From Bacteroidales bacterium UBA4070 (GTDB lineage Bacteria; Bacteroidota; Bacteroidia; Bacteroidales; VadinHA17), in NCBI GenBank assembly GCA_002383485.1, contig DFYY01000050.1:1-28475 (forward strand): a stretch of 28,475 nt of DNA. The letters are read 5' to 3'. This document shows, in pieces, positions 25,060 through 28,475 of this stretch. Position numbers and translations under genes: made by a program. Position 1 is the stretch's first letter. Each line of letters opens with the position of its first letter. Below the pieces are notes generated by a model that worked only from the letters and a program-made list of their open reading frames with translations, did not search any database and was not told the origin of the DNA.

Positions 25060-25770
25060 ATGGCTGAAAAGACATTTAGCACAGCTGAGCAGTTCCTCAT
25101 CATCGCTCATCGTCCTGAAAAGGGCGGGTTTCTGACATCGCAGACATTCATCCAGTATGGTATTGCGGGCGCCATCCTTCTTGATCTCACTCTTGTGGAG
25201 CGTATCAGCATTGTTGACAATAAGCTATTCCTGAAGCCGGGTAAGGCCCTCCCCTTCCCGCTGTTAAATGAAGTCAGTACGTTGATTTCTCAGTCGCCCG
25301 ATCTTCGAAAGACAAGTTACTGGGTTGGGAAGCTTGCAACCCGTTACAACAGGTACAGATGGCAGTTATTGGAGGGGTTGGAGGGCAAAAGAATTCTTCG
25401 TATCGAAAAGCGGAAGTTTCTGGGGCTTATCCCTTACAGACAGTCAGCTTTGACGGAGACCTACACCCGTGCCAGTCTTGTCCGTCAGTTGAAGAATGAG
25501 ATACTGTCAGGCAGGGGTTCCGATGGCGAGCTCAATGCTCTTGCCGGCATGGTGAAAGCCTGCCGCCTGGAGAGGGTTCTCTCGACTGACCGTGAGGAGT
25601 TAAAGCGTATCAGGCAGCAGTTGAAGGTGATGGTCAATGGAAGTCCTGTTTCCGATGTGGTTGCGCAGACAATCCGGCAGGTTCAGGCGGCAATTATCGC
25701 CAGTGTGACGGCTCGGCAGTGGCTTCTTCTTACGCAGGGCGACGTTAATTACGGTCACACAGGGAAATAA
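25060..25770 (+). CDS. GPP34 (GOLPH3-like) family protein
   Basis: This 236-residue helical protein matches the GPP34 family, best known from eukaryotic GOLPH3/Vps74, which binds phosphatidylinositol-4-phosphate on Golgi membranes. Family-typical parts are the start TAEQFLIIAHRPEKGGF, GAILLDLTLVERISI with KLFLKPGKA, and the basic LRIEKRKFLGLIPYRQ loop. Bacterial members are of unknown function, and whether they bind anionic lipids is inference. No signal or membrane segment is seen. It is followed after 10 bp by the octapeptide-repeat gene. Its neighbourhood (decayed DUF4180, repeats, recombinase) suggests accessory rather than core DNA. Confidence 0.85.
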   Translation: MAEKTFSTAEQFLIIAHRPEKGGFLTSQTFIQYGIAGAILLDLTLVERISIVDNKLFLKPGKALPFPLLNEVSTLISQSPDLRKTSYWVGKLATRYNRYRWQLLEGLEGKRILRIEKRKFLGLIPYRQSALTETYTRASLVRQLKNEILSGRGSDGELNALAGMVKACRLERVLSTDREELKRIRQQLKVMVNGSPVSDVVAQTIRQVQAAIIASVTARQWLLLTQGDVNYGHTGK

Positions 25771-25780
25771 GAAACTGTCA

Positions 25781-26467
25781 ATGAGTTCGACGTCAGATTC
25801 AGAATCCTTACGCGGCAGCGATTCCGGCTCGATGCGCGGCAGCGATTCCGGATTTATGCGTGAGGCAGCCTCAGAGAGCATGCGAGACACCACTTCTGAC
25901 TCACACCGCGAGGCCGACTCCGAAAGTATGCGAGGCAGCGACTCCGGATTAATGCGTGAGGCAGCCTCGGAGAGCATGCGAGACACCACTTCTGACTCAC
26001 AGCGCGATGCCGACTCTGAAAGCATGCGAGGCAGCGACTCCGGATTAATGCGTGAGGCAGCCTCAGAGAGCATGCGAGACACCACTTCTGACTCACAGCG
26101 CGAGGTCGACTCCGAAAGCATGCGAGGCAGCGACTCCGGATTAATGCGTGAGGCAGCTTCAGAGAGCATGCGAGGCAGTACTTCCGATGCACAACGAGAA
26201 GCTGACTCCGGCTCGATGCGAGGCAGTGACTCGGAATTGATGCGCGAGACTGTCTCTGAAACTATGCGCGACAGCGACTCGGAATTGATGCGCGAGGCTG
26301 ACTCTGAAAGTTTGCGTGGTAGTTCCTCCGAATCATTCCGGGACGCCAATTCCGAATCTCTTCGTGACGGAAATTCTGACTCGCTGCACGAGAGCAATTC
26401 CGGTTCACGCCGCGACGGATCCTCGGAGACACTCCGCGATGCCGACTCCCAAACGCTGAGACGCTGA
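25781..26467 (+). CDS. Octapeptide-repeat protein of unknown function
   Basis: This 228-residue protein is 27 consecutive octapeptides between a 9-residue start and a terminal LRR. The consensus is (M/L/Q)-R-(G/E/D)-x-x-S-(E/G/D)-(S/L). Ser at position 6 is present in all 27 octads and Arg at 2 in 26. There is no Cys, Trp or Pro, no signal peptide, and few hydrophobic residues except Met/Leu at position 1. The DNA has a 96-bp higher-order period (four octads) in 25856-26239. It lies 10 bp after the GPP34 gene, so cotranscription is likely. It could be a disordered phosphoserine-type protein, a solenoid, or a spurious product of repeat expansion; I cannot tell. It does not match the ice-nucleation octad. 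Confidence 0.6.
   Translation: MSSTSDSESLRGSDSGSMRGSDSGFMREAASESMRDTTSDSHREADSESMRGSDSGLMREAASESMRDTTSDSQRDADSESMRGSDSGLMREAASESMRDTTSDSQREVDSESMRGSDSGLMREAASESMRGSTSDAQREADSGSMRGSDSELMRETVSETMRDSDSELMREADSESLRGSSSESFRDANSESLRDGNSDSLHESNSGSRRDGSSETLRDADSQTLRR
25856..26239 (+). repeat. Four 96-bp tandem DNA repeats inside the octapeptide gene
   Basis: ATGCGTGAGGCAGC recurs at 25856, 25952, 26048 and 26144, exactly 96 bp apart. The first three copies are almost identical at nucleotide level, including silent sites, and the fourth diverges after about 30 bp. This shows recent expansion in the middle, with older octads at both ends. The repeat also keeps the opposite strand open. Confidence 0.85.
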
Positions 26468-26580
26468 ACAATAATAGTTACCTACCGTCTCACCTGCCCT
26501 GAGATCACCGCCGGACCGCATCTTACACACATAAAAATTCAAGCATTCAACAATGAACACCATAAAAATCGCTGCATATT

Positions 26581-27813
26581 ATGACAACCATTATTGCCGA
26601 GAGGGTCTCGCACGACAGTGGAATTCGTGTCGCCCTCAAGTTCCCATATGACTGGGAGTTAACAAATATTGTCAAGAAATTGCCTGGTGTCCGATGGAGC
26701 AACAGGCTCAATTGCTGGCACATAGCTGATCAGGACGATGTTATTGATTTGCTGTTGAGCAAGTTAAGCAGATATGCGTTCATTGATCACTCCGCCCTGA
26801 TCAGGCAGGATCTGGCTACAAGGGTAAGGGCTTCAAGGGAGGAGAAGCAACTTCAATTGAATCAGAGGAAGCAGGCAGCAGTCAACTTCCCCGATGGAAA
26901 AAGCAAAATTCAGAATCCAGTTAAGCAACCATTGGTAAAATCAGATAGCATCTTACCTGCCGTCAGGTTGAGTCCCGTGGCCGAGGCTGATATTGAGAGA
27001 TACCGCGCATGGCTTGAATCGAGGTGGTTTTCGGCGACAACAATTAGGACCTATACGTCTATGATGGAGAAGTTCCTGAAGTTTGTCGCGCCCAGGGAAG
27101 CCTCGGAGTGCAATTCCGATGATCTTGTCAGGATGGTGAACGAATATATTCTCCCGCGAAAACTGAGCTATTCTTTTCAGAATCAGCTGATAAGTGCAGT
27201 AAAAAAGTTTTACCGGGAGATATGTCATGATACAATTGATCCAGGCACCTTAACGAGGCCCAGGGCCCGGCACAGGCTGCCGAATGTGCTTAGCAAGGAA
27301 GAGGTTAAGAAAATACTTGATGCCCCGATGAATCAGAAGCACAGGTTATTGCTCTCTGTAATTTACGGGTGCGGGCTTCGTCGAAGCGAGGTCATTCTTC
27401 TTGAGCCGCAGGACATTGACCGTGACCGGATGTTACTAAGTATCAGGCAGTCGAAAGGGTTCAAGGACAGGATTGTTCCTATCTCACCGAAGCTTGTTGA
27501 GATGGTTGATTCCTACCTTGCGAGGTACAGACCGGTACTCTATCTCTTTGAGGGACAGCGGCAGGGTGACAGGTACAGTGCAGGCAGTGTTGAGAAGGTA
27601 TTCAAGATGGCCTGTCAGAAAGCAGGCATCAGGAAAAAGATCTCACTTCATGGTTTGCGGCATTCCTATGCCACTCATCTCCTCGAAGCAGGAACGAACT
27701 TGCGCTACATCCAGGAGTTGCTCGGGCACAAGAGCAGCAAGACGACAGAGATATACACCCATGTGACCGAGAAGAGCATCCAGAAGATCCGCAGTCCGTT
27801 TGATGATCTGTAG
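26581..27813 (+). CDS. Tyrosine recombinase (integrase, Xer-like)
   Basis: The 410-residue protein has an N-terminal accessory region (1-110, with WELTNIVKKLPGVRWSNRLN), a SAM-like core-binding domain (about 135-230, with AWLESRWFSATTIRTYTSMM), and a complete catalytic domain: Arg267 (GCGLRRSE), Lys292 (SKGFKDR), His357-x-x-Arg360 (HGLRHSYATH), His383 (LLGHKSS) and nucleophile Tyr392 (TEIYTHV). Such enzymes cut and join DNA for integration, excision or inversion. The stretch between the Lys and HxxR motifs is short, so the extra helix of integron integrases is absent. The codons around Tyr392 are duplicated just downstream. Its flanking repeats suggest its substrate may be local, but this is inference. 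Confidence 0.92.
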   Translation: MTTIIAERVSHDSGIRVALKFPYDWELTNIVKKLPGVRWSNRLNCWHIADQDDVIDLLLSKLSRYAFIDHSALIRQDLATRVRASREEKQLQLNQRKQAAVNFPDGKSKIQNPVKQPLVKSDSILPAVRLSPVAEADIERYRAWLESRWFSATTIRTYTSMMEKFLKFVAPREASECNSDDLVRMVNEYILPRKLSYSFQNQLISAVKKFYREICHDTIDPGTLTRPRARHRLPNVLSKEEVKKILDAPMNQKHRLLLSVIYGCGLRRSEVILLEPQDIDRDRMLLSIRQSKGFKDRIVPISPKLVEMVDSYLARYRPVLYLFEGQRQGDRYSAGSVEKVFKMACQKAGIRKKISLHGLRHSYATHLLEAGTNLRYIQELLGHKSSKTTEIYTHVTEKSIQKIRSPFDDL

Positions 27814-27907
27814 GCACAGCCGGAAAGGAGATATACACTCATGTGACCGGGATGAGCATCCAGAAGATCCGCAGTCCGTTTGATGATGTGTAGGCACAGC
27901 CAGAAAC
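27748..27907 (+). repeat. 80-bp duplication of the recombinase 3' end
   Basis: 27748-27827 and 27828-27907 are close copies, covering the last 22 codons (including the catalytic Tyr codon), the stop and some 3' flank. The period (80) is not a multiple of three and a stop intervenes, so the second copy is not translated in line with the gene. Both carry the string AAGATCCGCAGTCCGTTTGA; differences are few. Confidence 0.85.
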
Positions 27908-28153
27908 AGGAAGCGATGCAGGGGGGAAATATTCGGTTCGTCACATAAACGATTGGATAAGGAAAAGACATTTGGACAATCACCACTATTCCGGTTACAA
28001 TAAACCGGACATTGTGAATTTGTCAGAGATGCTATCAGGCACAAAAATGGGTTGCGGGACTTAGTACAGATGTTGTCAGGCAAAAGACAGGTTTTATTTA
28101 TCCGGTTCTAAAGCCATCAATCACAGACCAGCCTTAATGGATATGATTCGGAT

Positions 28154-28475
28154 CCATTCAAGTAAAAACCAGACTTTGCAGAATCACCTCAGGTGCAGTT
28201 AGATAACAACCAGACGTAATGATTCCAGCATTGTACCGGTCTGACCAAGGCCAGCCTCAGTGCAGATGAACCTGACCCATTCGAATAAAAATTAGACCTT
28301 GCAGGATCACCTCAGGTGCAGTTAGATAATAACCAGACGTAATGATTCCAGCACAGTTCCGGTCAGAAAAAAGCCAGCCACAGTGCAGATGACCCGGATC
28401 CATTCGAACAAAATCCAGACTTTGAGGAATCACCGCAAATCCATTTAGATATAACTGAAAATCCCGTTTTTTATA
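28154..28475. repeat. 123-bp tandem array running past the window end
   Basis: CCATTC-anchored units begin at 28154, 28277 and 28400, 123 bp apart; the third is cut by the window. A partial tail lies just before the first (28114-28153). The first two contain CACCT-C-AGGTG, a perfect 11-bp inverted repeat, the string CAGTTAGATAA and ACCAGACGTAATGATTCCAG. The 662-bp stretch after the recombinase has no credible gene; 27908-28113 also holds a CCGGTT-AACCGG hairpin (27991-28008) and a short degenerate direct repeat (near 28026 and 28066). Confidence 0.75.

Noticed and set aside
25600..26397. Long open frame antisense to the octapeptide gene
   Set aside because: It is open only because the 96-bp repeat lacks stops on both strands; it overlaps the GPP34 3' end and has no family match or start context.
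28154..28475. 123-bp units as integron attC sites
   Set aside because: The period resembles long attC repeats and GTTAGAT fits a core box, but I find no matching RYYYAAC partner, no cassettes between units, and the recombinase lacks the integron-specific insertion.

Overview
The window looks like a chromosome segment of an anaerobic Bacteroidota bacterium, most likely Bacteroidales or Marinilabiliales. This rests on family content and gene order: recQ with DUF5063 and a DEDDy exonuclease; guaB followed by a lipoprotein, a SurA-like isomerase and an OstA protein; a DUF2795 protein; and a complete rnf cluster in the order rseC-rnfB-C-D-G-E-A. Several genes also carry a Bacteroidota-type -7 element (TAnnTTTG) about 20-30 nt before the start. 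No taxonomic search was possible.

Positions 1-17243 are mostly ordinary housekeeping DNA. A minus-strand run (6727 to 109) encodes RecQ, a DUF5063 protein, a 3'-5' exonuclease, an RlmI-type rRNA methyltransferase and Tex. Divergent from it, a plus-strand operon (6855-12273) encodes IMP dehydrogenase, a lipoprotein, a two-domain SurA-like chaperone and an OstA/LptA-like protein, which fits outer-membrane biogenesis. A second minus-strand set (15065 to 12311) holds a SAM methyltransferase, a LolD/MacB-type ABC ATPase, a PduO-type cobalamin adenosyltransferase and a DUF2795 protein. RecG (15138-17243) diverges from the methyltransferase.

Positions 17642-23510 encode RseC and the six Rnf subunits, the membrane ferredoxin:NAD+ oxidoreductase that couples electron transfer to ion pumping. 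The cluster is interrupted at two translation-initiation junctions by tandem repeats. Six degenerate 23-bp units precede rnfC. Seven 38/39-bp units lie between rnfG and rnfE; each ends in a Shine-Dalgarno-like motif, a 6-nt spacer and ATG. The second array creates two tiny ORFs chained by ATGA overlaps to rnfG and rnfE, and it is the most unusual structure I see here.

Positions 23511-28475 are an accessory, repeat-rich tail. It holds five 62-bp tandem units, a region able to fold as a three-way junction, a frameshifted DUF4180 gene, three 30-bp units, and a GPP34 (GOLPH3-like) gene followed 10 bp later by a gene made almost wholly of 27 octapeptide repeats. After these come a tyrosine recombinase, an 80-bp duplication of its 3' end (including the catalytic tyrosine codon), and a 123-bp tandem array running off the window. 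I see no tRNA, rRNA or CRISPR array. The tandem arrays, all with different units, suggest a genome prone to local tandem duplication. A second theme is a small palindrome family (CAATTC-N3-stem-TAC-stem) at the tex 3' end and in the recG/rseC gap.
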